From Prorocentrum cordatum (Eukaryota; Sar; Dinophyceae; Prorocentrales; Prorocentraceae), in contig CAUYUJ010015027.1 in NCBI GenBank assembly GCA_963575745.1, positions 578,183-642,182 on the forward strand: a stretch of DNA of 64,000 bases, in the 5' to 3' direction. The stretch's first letter is position 1, and every line of letters starts with the position of its first letter. Below are positions 20,084 through 30,332 of the stretch, piece by piece. The notes beneath the pieces were generated by a model. It was not told the origin of the DNA, ran no database searches, and saw only the letters and a program-made list of their open reading frames with translations. A program made the position numbers and the translations under genes.

Positions 20084-22089
20084 ATGGAGCGCGTCCAGGC
20101 TGCCCTGGGCGAGGCAGCCGCGGCGCTTGCAGCGGCGAGCGGGCCTTCCAGGGGCGCTGCAGAGCAGCTGCACTTCGGGAAGGTGCGCGCGCTCATCGAA
20201 GGCCAGAGGTGAGGCTCGGGTCAAAGATCCCGTACGGGCGAGAGGCCATCCGTTCCCCCTTCGAGGAGGTCCCCGCCTCCGTTCGGCGGAACGCCGCCCG
20301 CTCCCCCCTCCTCCCCGCCGTCTAACATTCCCCCGTCGTTTTGCAGGTGGACGGCCACGGAGAAAGGGCAGCTGCTGACCCAGCTCGGGCAGACGGGGTT
20401 CAGTCACGATTTGGTCGGCGCCGCGACCGAGTGGCTCTGCGGGAGGCGCGCGAAGGCCAAAGGGCAAAGTTACGAGTGCTTCGTGGAGTTGCTGACTGCC
20501 TCCACGTGGCACGTGCTGCTGAGCCCAACCGAGTCGTTCGCTTCGAAATTTGTCATGTTGATGCGCCACTTGGAGCGCCTCGGGCTCCGGAACCCTTCCG
20601 AGCCGACGTTTGGCATGCTAGCCGCGTTCATGTTCCTGGCGTGCCAGCGATCAGGCATCGAGAAGAATTCGCCGACTCCGCAGCTCTTGGACGTGTACTT
20701 GCAGTTGGTGAAGACCACGTGGCGTTCCCCTGCCTACACAGCTGCTCGAGGCAAGGCGACCGAGTTTGTCGGCGCGCTCTCCCCCTCGGCGGCGCTGTTC
20801 CAGCAGGAGAGGCCGACGCTGTACGAGCAGGCGTTCGCCTCGGAGGGGCCCGTGCAGCCGACAATTGGGCTTCTCGAGACGCAGATCCTCGGGAAGCTCA
20901 TCAGCTTGCGCGGCAACAGGAACGCAGCGCTCGGCGCCCAGGCAACGCCGCAGCGGGCGGCGTTGCCGCCGATCGCCTTCGCGCCTCTGCCGCCGCCTTC
21001 TCCGATGCAAAGCGTTGCGGTTGCAGCCGCGACGATTGCCGCGACGCCTCCCTTGGGAGCCGCGACGCCAGCGGCGTTGCCGTTGGGGGTGATCCCAACG
21101 CACAACACCCGCGGCGGGTGGCCGAACCCAGCGGCGGCCGCCCTCGTCTCGCAGCGCGGGCCGACGACTCCCACTCCAGCAGCTCCCGCGGGCAAGCCTG
21201 CCGCGATGTCGGGAGCGGCGCCTGCGGCCGCGGCCTCAAAGTTGGGTGGTGGCGCCAAGGTCAAGGCATCGGCCGTTGACGTCATGGTGCTGAGCTCGAG
21301 CGAGTCCGAGGTGGACGCGAAGGGGGCGCCGCAGAAGAAGGCAAAGGTTTTTGGACGGTAACCTGGGCCCGCCTCCGCGGCCTCCGCGATTCACGGGGGC
21401 GCGCCTCTGCCCAAGGCAGCGGCGCGCCCTCTGCGGGGCGTCGCAGGCGCGGCGATTGGTTATTGCCACTTGCCGCTGTCAAGGTGGATCCGACACTGCC
21501 GCTGGCGAAGCTGCCTGCCGACGCTGCCCTGGTTCTCCTCCAAGCGGCGGGGCAACGTACTTCCTCTGGCTGGAAAGCGGAGAAGGGCGAGAAGAAGCGG
21601 AGGAAGTCCGACGCAGTGGCGGCCTTGGCGAAGACAAAGGCTTCAGATGGCACGGCGAAGCCATCGGCGGCGAAGGCAAAGGCAAAGGCAAAAGCCGAGG
21701 CAACACCGAAGAAGATTGCGAAGGCGAAGGCGGCAGCATGCAAGCTGAAAGCACCGCGGTATGACGACGAGACCACTCGCAGCCAGATTCTCTTCAGGAG
21801 CGGGCGCAGCGGGCCAGGCGGCACCAAGAGCAAGAAGTACAGGAACGGCAAGGAGAAGGACACTTTTGGGTCCCATCTCCTCCAATCGGCGTGGCCACGG
21901 GGCTCGATGCGCGGCGGCGGAGCGCGTTGTTGCGGCCGCGCGTGGCCTCGCTCCAATCATATGCGCAAAGAGACCCCGCGGGCCACTTTGCGTTTATGAC
22001 GGTTTTCATCTGCCACTCAGGAGGCCGCCATCGCCTGGGCCAAGGCGCTGGTGCAGAGCGAGCTGGAGGCTCGCAAGAGCGAGTTCTGA
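20084..22089 (+). CDS. Gene D: 538-aa protein, four exons, paralogue of gene C
   Basis: Exons are 20084-20208, 20347-21357, 21447-21858 and 22021-22089. Introns start GTGAGG, GTAACC and GACACT and all end CAG; the summed length is an exact codon multiple. The N-terminal 240 residues are helical (CFVELLTASTWHVL, RHLERLGLRNPSEPTFGM). The middle is Ala/Pro-rich. An acidic-Ser patch (VLSSSESEVD) and a long Lys/Ala linker with KGEKKRRK follow. It ends in a compact block, RNGKEKEAAIAWAKALV...KSEF*. The same plan and end block occur in gene C. Intron 1 holds one GGCGGAACGCCGCC palindrome (20285-20298). Likely nuclear; function unknown. The start is the first ATG in a good context after the palindrome array. 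Confidence 0.75.
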
Positions 22090-22265
22090 GGCGACCTGCT
22101 TCGGTGGCGCGATGCATGACTCTCAGTCGGATTTGCCGCGGGCGGCGCGTGGGGCGCGCAGCCTGCGTTCAGAAAACAAGGAACTCGGATCGAAATCGGA
22201 TCGTAATCTCATCGGGCCTTGCTTGTCCTTGCGCTGCTCAGGCGGTTCTTCGTATTTATTGGAAG

Positions 22266-22312
22266 GTTTGCCTGGCGGTGCACCGCCTCCATCTGTTGTC
22301 GGCGGTGTTCCG
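22266..22312. repeat. Two GGCGG...CCGCC palindromes 5' of gene E
   Basis: GGCGGTGCACCGCC and GGCGGTGTTCCGCC lie 34 bp apart, between the gene D stop and the gene E start. Confidence 0.8.
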
Positions 22313-22625
22313 CCTTCGCTGGTTCCATTACCATGGGCGTTCTCATTTCTCTGACCGCTGCCTCGCCCTTGCCCGCCTCCCTCCGCCGCTCCCCCCGCGC
22401 CTTTTCAATTCAAGCAGCCCTCCCCGCGGGTCCCGCGGCGCCCCTCCCCGCGCCGCTGCCGCCAGCGGCCGCGGGCGCTTCGCGGGCGCATGGCGAGCGA
22501 GGGCGCGGCCAGCAGCGCCATGGACAACTCCGCGGAGGCGCTGGGAATTCAGAAATCGCCTGCTCAGCCCGAAGCGTCCGCTTGGGCAGTGCAGGCTGAT
22601 TTCCTGGATTCCTGTTGAGGTGCAC

Positions 22626-23696
22626 ATGGCGGCTTCAGATGCGAGCCAGTCGCTTTTCGAGCAGGTCGCCGAAGCCTTGAACCTCTTCGAGATGTTCGCC
22701 CAGGCTCGAGGGAAACGGATCGAGCGCGCCCGACGCCCATGCGGCCCCGCCCCCGTTCGCCCGCGTTGGCCTGGATGCAGGCGGCGGCGGGGCAGGGCCC
22801 AGAAGCGACGGTGCTCTCGGCGTTTACCTTGCCTTGCGCAGGAGGCAGGCATGGATGACATCATCGCCGATCCCGCGCCGCCAGGCTGGCAGACGGCGGA
22901 GTGCCCTGGCAGCAGCAGCAGCGACCCCTCGCCAGAGGCGAAGCAAGGACCGACGCTCATCCCCGTCCACAATCAGGGCGCGGCGCCGAAGTCGCCGCCA
23001 CGTCGCACCCGAGACGCTGGCGGCACGTGGCGGGCGGAGCAGCAGCAGCAGCAGCAGGAGGTGCAGCAGCAGCAGCAGCAGCCGCCGTCGGAGAAGCCTC
23101 AGCCGCCGTGGCGCCAGGCGCAACCGCCAGCAGGCGCGCCCAACGTGGGCGCCTCAGGCGCGCCCAACGTGGGCGCCTTCGTCGCCAAGGTACCCGAAGT
23201 GCCGAAAGCGTCTGCGGCGCCAGAGGACGCGGTGCAGGCGTACAAGTTCTTGCGCTCGCTGCTGAGCGAGAGCGCGCCGATCGCCTGGAACTCCAAGCGC
23301 GTCCAGGAGCCACTGGAACTGCTGCAGCGCTACGTCGGCATCTGGGGTCGCGCCAGCAGGGGGCCGCCCGCGCCCATGCACGGTGGCCCGCAATTCTGGC
23401 GCGGCCAGACGTGGCGCAAGAGCGGGAAGCGCTGGGGCAACCGTGGTGGTTCAGGCCCCAAGTCGGAGTGGTACGCCTCCAAATACGGCCGCGCGCCACC
23501 GCGCCGCTCGCTCCAGGACAGCGGCGGCGGCCCGTACCTCGCGCCGACGCCGCCGCCGCCACCGCCGCCACCGCCGCCCCCGCGGCCGACGGCCGCGAGT
23601 TCGGCGCCCGCGGCAAAGGCAGCGGCCGTGCGGCCGCCTCCACTGCCCCTGACGGTCAAGGCGATGCCTTCCAAGAACCGCGGGCTGTACCTCTGA
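22626..23696 (+). CDS. Gene E: 310-aa Gln/Pro-rich protein, two exons
   Basis: Exon 1 is 22626-22703 (MAASDASQSLFEQVAEALNL), then a 138-nt GC-AG intron, then exon 2 at 22842-23696. The intron is a multiple of three and open, so an unspliced frame also exists; the spliced join (MFAQ|EAGMDD) reads more naturally. Exon 2 holds a polyglutamine stretch coded by CAG (about 23038-23082), two GAPNVGA repeats, a helical block (QAYKFLRSLLSES, EPLELLQRYVGIWG), an Arg/Gly/Trp-rich RNA-binding-like segment and a polyproline run before the end at LYL*. An upstream ATG at 22490 opens a 44-codon frame that could be a uORF or an alternative first exon. No domain recognised. Confidence 0.55.
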   Translation: MAASDASQSLFEQVAEALNLFEMFAQARGKRIERARRPCGPAPVRPRWPGCRRRRGRAQKRRCSRRLPCLAQEAGMDDIIADPAPPGWQTAECPGSSSSDPSPEAKQGPTLIPVHNQGAAPKSPPRRTRDAGGTWRAEQQQQQQEVQQQQQQPPSEKPQPPWRQAQPPAGAPNVGASGAPNVGAFVAKVPEVPKASAAPEDAVQAYKFLRSLLSESAPIAWNSKRVQEPLELLQRYVGIWGRASRGPPAPMHGGPQFWRGQTWRKSGKRWGNRGGSGPKSEWYASKYGRAPPRRSLQDSGGGPYLAPTPPPPPPPPPPPRPTAASSAPAAKAAAVRPPPLPLTVKAMPSKNRGLYL

Positions 23697-23966
23697 GACT
23701 CGCGGGCCGCGGGCTTTGACAACCCCCTCGGAGGTCAGACGCCGACTGAAACATCCATGAGGGGCGGGGGGACGTGAGAGCGGAGAGGTGATGGACGGTG
23801 AGCCAGGAGACAAATGGAAAGAGAGCGGAGTGGAAGTTTCAGTCGGCATCTGATTTTCCGATTTTCAGGTGCCGTTCTTCGCCGCTGGCGGCTGTCGCGG
23901 TAGGCGTGCGCCGCGCTCGCGGGACCGTTCGCGAATATCCTTTTGCGCGCGTCGCCAGCAAAAAAT

Positions 23967-24084
23967 CGGCGGGGCACCGCCTGTCATGGGCTCTCGTCGG
24001 CGGCACTCCGCCTAACTTCGGCGGTGCACCGCCCGCGCGCGCTGGACTCCCAGCACTCCCCCCCATTCAGCTTCGGCGGTGTAC
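23967..24084. repeat. Four GGCGG...CCGCC palindromes 5' of gene F
   Basis: GGCGGGGCACCGCC, GGCGGCACTCCGCC, GGCGGTGCACCGCC and GGCGGTGTACCGCC lie within 120 bp, starting about 360 bp before the gene F ATG. Confidence 0.85.
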
Positions 24085-24328
24085 CGCCTGTGCGTGCTCC
24101 ACGCTCCCTGCACGCCTCCTCCATTCCTCTTATGATGTTTTCCGCAGCCGCAGGCTCCAGGCTGCGCTTGCGCCGCGCTTTTCCCGCGCGCGCCTTCGCG
24201 GGCGCCCATCCGCCGTCCTCGGCGCGCTCTCGCAGCCTTCGCGGCCGCCTCCCTTCGCGCCGTCTTTGGCGCGCTCTCGATCGCGGGCCTCCAGTGCGCC
24301 ATCGAGCTCTTCTCTTCGCGAGATCTCC

Positions 24329-25063
24329 ATGATCAGCGTCTTCGGGTGCACGTGCCCGTTGTCGGGGACCTGCTCGCAACGCGGGAGTTTCTTCAAGGGC
24401 GCGTCGCGAGATGAGGCCCTGTCGAGGCTCAAGACGCACTTGGTGAAGTCGAGCTACCACCTCCTCGAGGATGTCGACGCGGATCTTCAACTGGCCATCG
24501 CCGAGGTCGGCGCGCCCAAACGATTGCTTGCCCACGTCTTTCGGCGAACCTCGGTGGCGCTCGGCTCACCGAGGTCCGAGCGCCTTCGAGGTTCGACGAA
24601 TGGCGCGAGCGATCGCGGGGCGCGCTTGAAGGTCGAGGAGTGGACTGAGGACACGGACGAGTGGGAGCGCTGGCAGAAGGCCAACGACGAGCAGTGGTGC
24701 AAGAACAACCGCCGCCGTGGCGCTCGCAGTGCGCCGTACCAGCCTCCCGAGCAGGTCGCTCCACTCAGCCAGAGTGCAGTGGCGGCGGCCTTCCCGAAGG
24801 GCAGCGGCAAGGGCGGTCCGCTTCAGCTCAACATGAGCGGAGCGAGCTCGCCCGTCAGCGCCAACATCGCGCCCGAGGCCACCGTGCAGCTGAACTCAGC
24901 GCAGGCGCAGGTGATCCTCGACAGCGTCACGAGGGCGAGGATGTGCTCGGCGGCCTGCCTGGCAGTGGCGGAGCGGTCGGCCGTGGCGTTCCGCGCCGAG
25001 CAGGCGGCCCTCGCCGACCTGCAGGAGACGCTGGCCAGCTGGCTCTCCAACAACGCGTCGTGA
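24329..25063 (+). CDS. Gene F: 202-aa protein with Cys-rich N-terminus, two exons
   Basis: Exon 1 is 24329-24505 and exon 2 is 24632-25063. The 126-nt GT-AG intron has GAG|GTCG and AAG|GTCG at its two junctions and is also readable. The protein starts MISVFGCTCPLSGTCSQRG (four Cys close together, perhaps metal-binding), continues with FKGASRDEALSRLKTHL and, after the join, an acidic-Trp helix (EEWTEDTDEWERWQ). It ends with an Ala/Leu/Gln helix (DLQETLASWLSNNAS*). The N-terminal motif followed by EWTE... resembles proteins common in dinoflagellate genomes, but I cannot name a family. It lies between palindrome clusters in the + strand gene row D-H. Confidence 0.65.
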   Translation: MISVFGCTCPLSGTCSQRGSFFKGASRDEALSRLKTHLVKSSYHLLEDVDADLQLAIAEVGAPKRLLAHVFRRTSVALGSPRSERLRGSTNGASDRGARLKVEEWTEDTDEWERWQKANDEQWCKNNRRRGARSAPYQPPEQVAPLSQSAVAAAFPKGSGKGGPLQLNMSGASSPVSANIAPEATVQLNSAQAQVILDSVTRARMCSAACLAVAERSAVAFRAEQAALADLQETLASWLSNNAS

Positions 25064-25470
25064 GGCCACGTTGGGGTCCTCCCGTCGCGGCGGCGTCGGC
25101 CGCCCCCTTCGGCCGCCTCGTCGGCCGCCCTCTTCGGCCGCCTCGTCGGCCTAGCAGCCCGCCGCGCCGCCCGCGCAGGGCTTGCATCGGCCGCGTAGGC
25201 CGCCTTGGGCCCCGCGGGGGTTCGACGCCGACTGACAGATCGGGGAGGGGCACGGTGAGGGAGGTGCGGAGGGAAGGGGCATGGAGAGGAGCATGGGAGG
25301 GGGGTGCGGCATGGGGAGGGGCATGAGAATCGGGGTGGGGCGGAAAGGCTGTCGGTCGGCTTCTGACCCCCGCAACTCTTCGGCGCATCCGCGCGGTCGC
25401 TCGCGCGCGCGCGGGCCGTGCGCGCACTCTTATCTTTGGCGGGTCCGCCATTCTTTCTTGGAAAACTGCG
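25064..25470. other. 3' flank of gene F with GGCCGCC repeats
   Basis: TTCGGCCGCCTCGTCGGCCGCC recurs in part several times at 25085-25200, just after the gene F stop. GGGGAGGGG-rich sequence follows to about 25340. No gene is supported. Palindromic GGCCGCC motifs could act in 3'-end formation, which is speculation. Confidence 0.4.
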
Positions 25471-25508
25471 ATCATCATCATCAACATCATCGTCATCAAC
25501 ATCACCAC

Positions 25509-25541
<33 letters not shown>

Positions 25542-25870
25542 GAGTAGCATTGCCATTCTCATCCTCATCATTCCGATCACCCCCATAGGAGGAGAAGGAA
25601 GAGGAGGAGTGGTGGCGAGGAGAGGGCGAGGAAGAGGAGGAGGGGAATGAGGAGGAGGAGGAGGAGGAGGAAGGGGGGGGGAGGAGTCCTTCCCCACCAT
25701 TTTTCACCATCATTCTCACCATCATCATTCCGATCACCACCATCGGAGGAGGAGGGGGAGGAGGAGGAGGAGGAGCAGCAGGAGGAGGAGTGGTGAGGAA
25801 AGAGAATGAGGATGAGGAGGAGGAGAGGGAACGATCTCGGCGCGGCTGCGATGAGGGCTGGTTTCCTGCG
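25471..25870. repeat. ATC microsatellite and polypurine tract
   Basis: An (ATC)n run with few interruptions spans 25471-25543. GGA-rich polypurine sequence covers about 25585-25850, broken by a short CAT-rich piece near 25705-25745. Confidence 0.85.
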
Positions 25871-25875
25871 CCGCG

Positions 25876-26245
25876 TATCGCGGCGTATCCTGGCGTATCC
25901 TGGCGTATCCTGGCGTATCCTGGCGTATCGCGGCGTATCGCGCGACGGCGCGACGCGATACGCCAGGATACGCCAAGATACGCCGCGATACGCCAGGATA
26001 CGCCAGGATACGCCCGTATCCTGCCGTATCCTGGCGTATCCTGGCGTATCCTGGCGCATCGCGGGGTGCCGCGGAGCGCGATACGCCAGGATACGCCAGG
26101 ATACGCCGCGATACGGGCGTATCCTGGCGTATCGCGGCGTATCCTGGCGTATCCTGGCGCATCGCGGCGCGCCGTCGCGCGATGCGCCAGGATGCGCCAG
26201 GATACGCCAGGATACGCCAGGATACGCCGCGATACGCGGCGCAGG
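25876..26245. repeat. Decamer repeat in six alternating orientation blocks
   Basis: The 10-bp unit GTATCCTGGC (variants GTATCGCGGC, GCATCCTGGC) is tandem for about 50-80 bp, then switches to its reverse complement GATACGCCAG. It switches again near 26015, 26080, 26115 and 26178. Adjacent blocks can pair as long hairpins. The step equals one DNA helical turn. Confidence 0.85.
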
Positions 26246-26465
26246 AACGCAGCCCTCAGCGCAGCCGCGCCGAGCTCGTTCCGATTCGTCGGAATCGCCA
26301 TCACCATCGCCATCTCGCCATCTCACCTTCACCACCACATCACCATCGCCACCTCGCCACCACCACCTCACCATCACCAGAAATCATCGTCAGCACCTCG
26401 CCACCACCATCATCGTCACCACCAGCATCATCGTCGTCACCGCCATCAGCATCACAACCTTACCA

Positions 26466-27010
26466 CCACGTAGTCGTCGGCGGCGCACCGCCCATCGGTT
26501 GGACTTGTCCGCTGTGCTCCGCCCTTTGTTTTGTTTGACGTTTCCGTCGGCGGTGCACCGCCCATTGCCTGGTTGCACAATTTCGTCGGCGGCGCACCGC
26601 CCATGGATCGTCGTTGTCGGCGGCGCACCGCCCATTGTATGATTAGACAATTTCGTCGGCGGTGCACCGCCCATCGGTTGGACTTGTCGGCGGCGCACCG
26701 CCCAATTTATGATTGGGCAATCTCGTCGGCGGTGCACCGCCAATCGGTCGTCGTTGTCGGCGGCGCAGCGCGCATTGTATGGTTGCACAATTTCGTCGGC
26801 GGCGCACCGCCCTTCGATCGTCGTTGTCGGCGGCACACCGCCCATTGCATGGTTAGACAAGTTCGTCGGCGGCGCACCGCCCATCGATCCTCGTCGTCGG
26901 CGGCGCACCGCCCATTGTTTGCATGTATATTCGTGAGCGCCACGCCGATCATTTGTTTTCCTTGTCGCGGCTGTCGCATCGCGCCGCGCGTTTTCGGCGG
27001 CGCACCGCCT
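26466..27010. repeat. Thirteen-copy GGCGG...CCGCC palindrome array 5' of gene G
   Basis: Twelve copies occur at about 26467-26910 and a thirteenth at 26998. From about 26615 the copies alternate at 40 and 30 bp, making a regular 70-bp dimer whose spacers read TTGGACTTG or CGTCGTTG and CATTGTATGGTTRGACAATTT. The gene G ATG lies about 190 bp downstream. Confidence 0.9.
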
Positions 27011-27195
27011 GTTGTTCCAATTGTGTAGGCTGTGTTGCGCAGCCTTGTCCACTTCTCCAGAACCAACCTGCTCTCTCATCCGCCTTGCCCCTTGTTCCCT
27101 TTCATCCTCGCGCCGTGTTCTCGACAGCCGTTTTGTGCTGGCGCGCGGCCGCGGGGGCCGCGCGCGCGGCCGCGGGGGCCGCGGCGCCGCGGGCC

Positions 27196-29609
27196 ATGGC
27201 GGCCGCCGAGGAGGAGTCGCCCGTGCCCCCCTTCTTGCACGAGGGCGTCAAGTCACCCGTGCCGTCCGAAGACAGCTCGCAGGAAGAAGGCTCGAGGCCG
27301 CAGGCAGCAGACTCGTTCAAGAACGAGCCGCAGGAAGCAGGCTCGAGGCCGCAGGAGCTTGGTTCTGTGAAGGCCGAGGAAGGCGACACCTCGGCGGAGG
27401 CCAGTGCAGCTCCGCCTTGGCCCAAGGCCTCCTCGCCTGCGACTCCGCAGGAGCCCCCGCAGCGCGTGCCTGAGGAGGTCGCGGCCGCTGCGAAACCAAA
27501 GGCGGGGAAGGCGGGGCGGCCTCTCCTCAGGCGCCCCGCCGCCGTGCCGCCCGCCAAGCAGCCCCCGTCGCAGCGCTCGCTTTCTCAGTTCTTGACCGCG
27601 AAGAAGGGCGGCGGCGCGCCGCCTGCGAAGGCAAAGGCGAGCGCGGAGCCCAAGGCAAAGGCCAAACAGAAAGCGAAGAAGAAGCCAGCAGCGGCGGCAC
27701 CTTCGACGGCGGAGGACGCAGCAGCAGGGGCGGACGAGGCAGAGCCACAGCAGCAGGCCCAGACGCAGCACGACAAGAAGTCGGTTGCAGCCTCGCAAGC
27801 ACCGCCGGCAGCGGAGGAGGATGCAGAGCCACAGCAGCAGCGTCAGGATGCAGCGCCGACGGAGGCAGAGGCGGCAGCAGAGGAGCCGCAGGCCGCGCCC
27901 TCAGACACGTTCGAGGCCGCCACGGACGAAGCAAAAGATGACTACGGCCGCTTCACGACGGGCTACGACCCACCCTGTCCAGGCCCGACGTGCGCCAAGT
28001 GCGGTCGGGATGCGGAGAGCGTCCGCTTCAGGCTCGCCCAGAAGAGCGCCAACACGTGGTGGTGTGGGAGCTGCAACAGCAAGAGTTCGATGGTGCAGCG
28101 CTGCTATGCGCACTGGCCACCGCGCTCGTTCGCTCTCATGCGCAAGGCGGACCAGCAGGCGTTCTGGCGCTCGATGGACGACCCTTCCATTGAGAACAAC
28201 GCTCAGTTCGAAGAGGAGCTGGTGAGGGTCCTCAGCGTCTCGAGGAAGGAACGCCTCACGGAGACCAAGGGCGGGGATTGGAAGCCCTTGTCCGTCTGGG
28301 CCCAGGAGGGGTACGACGCGGACGCCGTCCGTGCCAACAACGACGTGAGGTACAATTCCGACTTGAAGCAGGATTGTTACCGCATCCGCATCGAGGGCAG
28401 CAGGCAGGAGAACATCGAAGAGACAGTGAGGCAGGAGCTCCGCCAGAACAGGAAGCCGCCGAGGCCATCCCCACCGAAGCATGAGAGAGCCGTGGAGCCA
28501 CTCCCGCAAAAGACGCACCGCTCGCCGAGCGGTGGCTACGAGGGCCCCACAAGCGCTGGTCGCCGTTCGACGAGTCGGAGCGGCGACAGCGACTGTTCGC
28601 AGAACCGCCAGCTGAAGCGGGGCCACTCCAGCAGCGGCGACGGCGCGGACCGCTTCCCCAGCCGCGGCCGCAAGCGCAGCAGCCGCGGCCGCAGGGCGGA
28701 CAGCCGCCAGAAGCACCGCTCTTCCAGAGGTTCCCGCAGAGCCGACGCGAAGGGCCGCCGCTCGAGGAGCCGCAGGGCGCACAGCTAGAAGGAGAAGGCC
28801 CGCTCGAGGAGCCGCAGGGCGCACAGCAAGAAGGACAAGGCCCGCTCGAGGAGCCGCAGGGCGCACAGCAAGAAGGACAGCCGCAAGACGGGTCGCTCCC
28901 AGTCTCGCGAGAAGCAGCGCTCGAGGAGCCGCAACGACCACGGCAAGAAAGGGAGGGACTCGCGCAGTCGCATCGGGAGGGAACGCAGCGAGCAGAAGCG
29001 TGTCCAGAAGGCCATCAAGGACCGCAAGGCGTTGGCGATGAAGACGCTGGAAAAGACGGGGTCCTGGGACGTGCAGCTCGCATCGCTCCTCGACGACGAG
29101 GACTGCTCCAGGGTGCCGACCTGGGCGGTGAAGAACGCGAAGGACAGCCACAAGGATCTCTCGAAGCCCAGGGAGGCCGCGAAGACCGCGCTCGAGGACC
29201 CCAGGGCGAGCTTGCCGTACGAGGCGAAGGCCTTGGAGGCAGCCCTCGCCGACGCAAAGACCGCTGTCGGTGGCCTGCGTTCGGCCATCGAGCACGCGAG
29301 CTGCTCAACGGCCTTTTCATCCATCGTGGATGGCGGTGCTCCGCCGGTCGACCGCTCGACTGCCGATCGATCGATCGAAGATTTTGCTGATCGACCGCTC
29401 GACCCATCGAGGATTTCGCCGATCGACCGCCGACCGATCGCGTTCGGATCGGTCGACCGCCGATCGATCGATCGACCGCCGATCGAGCGCCGTTCGATCG
29501 CGATCGACCGCCGATCGATCGCGTTCGACCGCCGATCGATCGCGTTTGCGTCCCGATCATCCTTCTACAGGCCAAGAAGTACAGCAAGAAGAACACCTCG
29601 AGGGACTGA
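27196..29609 (+). CDS. Gene G: zinc-ribbon and RS-domain protein with in-frame TAG
   Basis: The frame starts MAAAEEESPVPPF and continues in register to 29310, then joins a last exon at 29571-29609 (AKKYSKKNTSRD*) across a 260-nt GC-AG intron. Residue 126 begins QRSLSQFL, matching the PCNA-interacting peptide pattern. Residues about 261-305 hold a zinc-ribbon-like CAKCG...WWCGSC. The C-terminal third is Arg/Ser-rich, with a tandem unit reading KARSRSRRAHSKKD. In the first copy AAG has become TAG (28786-28788), so translation would end at 530 aa; the intact frame beyond it implies a recent nonsense change or read-through. RS domains are typical of splicing-related nuclear proteins; function otherwise unknown. 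Confidence 0.65.
29311..29570 (+). other. Gene G last intron, GATCGACC-type repeats and one palindrome
   Basis: The intron (ACG|GCCTTT...CTACAG|GCC) contains GGCGGTGCTCCGCC at 29331. After it come about 170 bp of GATCGACCGCCGATCGATCG-type self-complementary repeats. Confidence 0.6.
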
Positions 29610-29795
29610 GCTCGGCGGCGGCTGCCCTGCTCAGCCCCCAGCCGCTGCGACGCGCGCTGGGGCGCGCTGGAGGCGCGCTGGAAGTCTGCCCCCGCCCGCG
29701 CAGACTTCCCTCGCTTAGACAAAAACTATATTCCTCCGTGGTCCGCCTCCCTTTCCTCGTGCACGGCGTCCTTGTAGCCATGCTCCTCTTATTTC

Positions 29796-30066
29796 TGGCG
29801 GTGCACCGCCCATGGGCAGCATCCGCCGACGGCGGTAGATTGCCTCCTGTCCACACCCCGCACTCTTCTGGCGGTACACCGCCCGTTGCCAGCCATCCGC
29901 CGACGGCGGTACTCCGCCTCCTGTCCATGCCCCGCACTCTTCTGGCGGTGCACCGCCCGTGTGCAGCCATCCGTCGTCGGCGGTACTCCGCTTCCTGTCC
30001 ATGCTCAGGAGTCTTCTGGCGGTGCACCGCCTGTTGTCAGCCATCCGTCGTCGGCGGTGCCCCGCC
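29796..30066. repeat. Eight-copy GGCGG...CCGCC palindrome array 5' of gene H
   Basis: Copies include GGCGGTGCACCGCC (three times), GGCGGTACACCGCC, GGCGGTACTCCGCC and GGCGGTGCCCCGCC. They sit in a repeat of about 72 bp with CAGCCATCCGYCG and CCTGTCCATGC spacers. The array lies between the gene G stop and the gene H start. Confidence 0.88.
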
Positions 30067-30150
30067 ATCCGTCATCCGTTGTCACCCATCCGTCATCCGT
30101 TGTCAACCTTTTCCACCGCCTCACCCACCCTACTTCAACGGCTCGAAGGG

Positions 30151-30332
30151 CGCCCGCGGCGGCGCGCCAGGCGGGGGCGGCGCCATGGCCGAGCGATGGC
30201 CCCCTGCCGAGCGTCAGAGGCTGCAGGGGGCAGCGCTTATGCGCCCGCGGCGGCGCGCCAGGCGGGGGCGGCGCCATGGCCGAGCGATGGCCTCCTGGCA
30301 AGCGTCAGAGGCTGCAGGAGGCAGCGCTTCTG
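30151..30332 (+). repeat. 91-bp tandem duplication covering gene H start codon
   Basis: Two near-identical 91-bp copies each contain ATGGCCGAGCGATGGCC (ATGs at 30185 and 30276). Because 91 is not a codon multiple, only the second ATG reads into the spliced frame of gene H. Confidence 0.85.

Noticed and set aside
21891-22625. N-terminal extension of the long frame leading into gene E
   Set aside because: It crosses the last intron and exon of gene D in a wrong frame and reads as Arg/Pro/Ser-rich filler.
25577-26642. Overlapping ORFs through the decamer blocks on both strands
   Set aside because: The 10-bp repeat is open in several frames by nature; the peptides (YARIRQDTPG and similar) are pure repeat.
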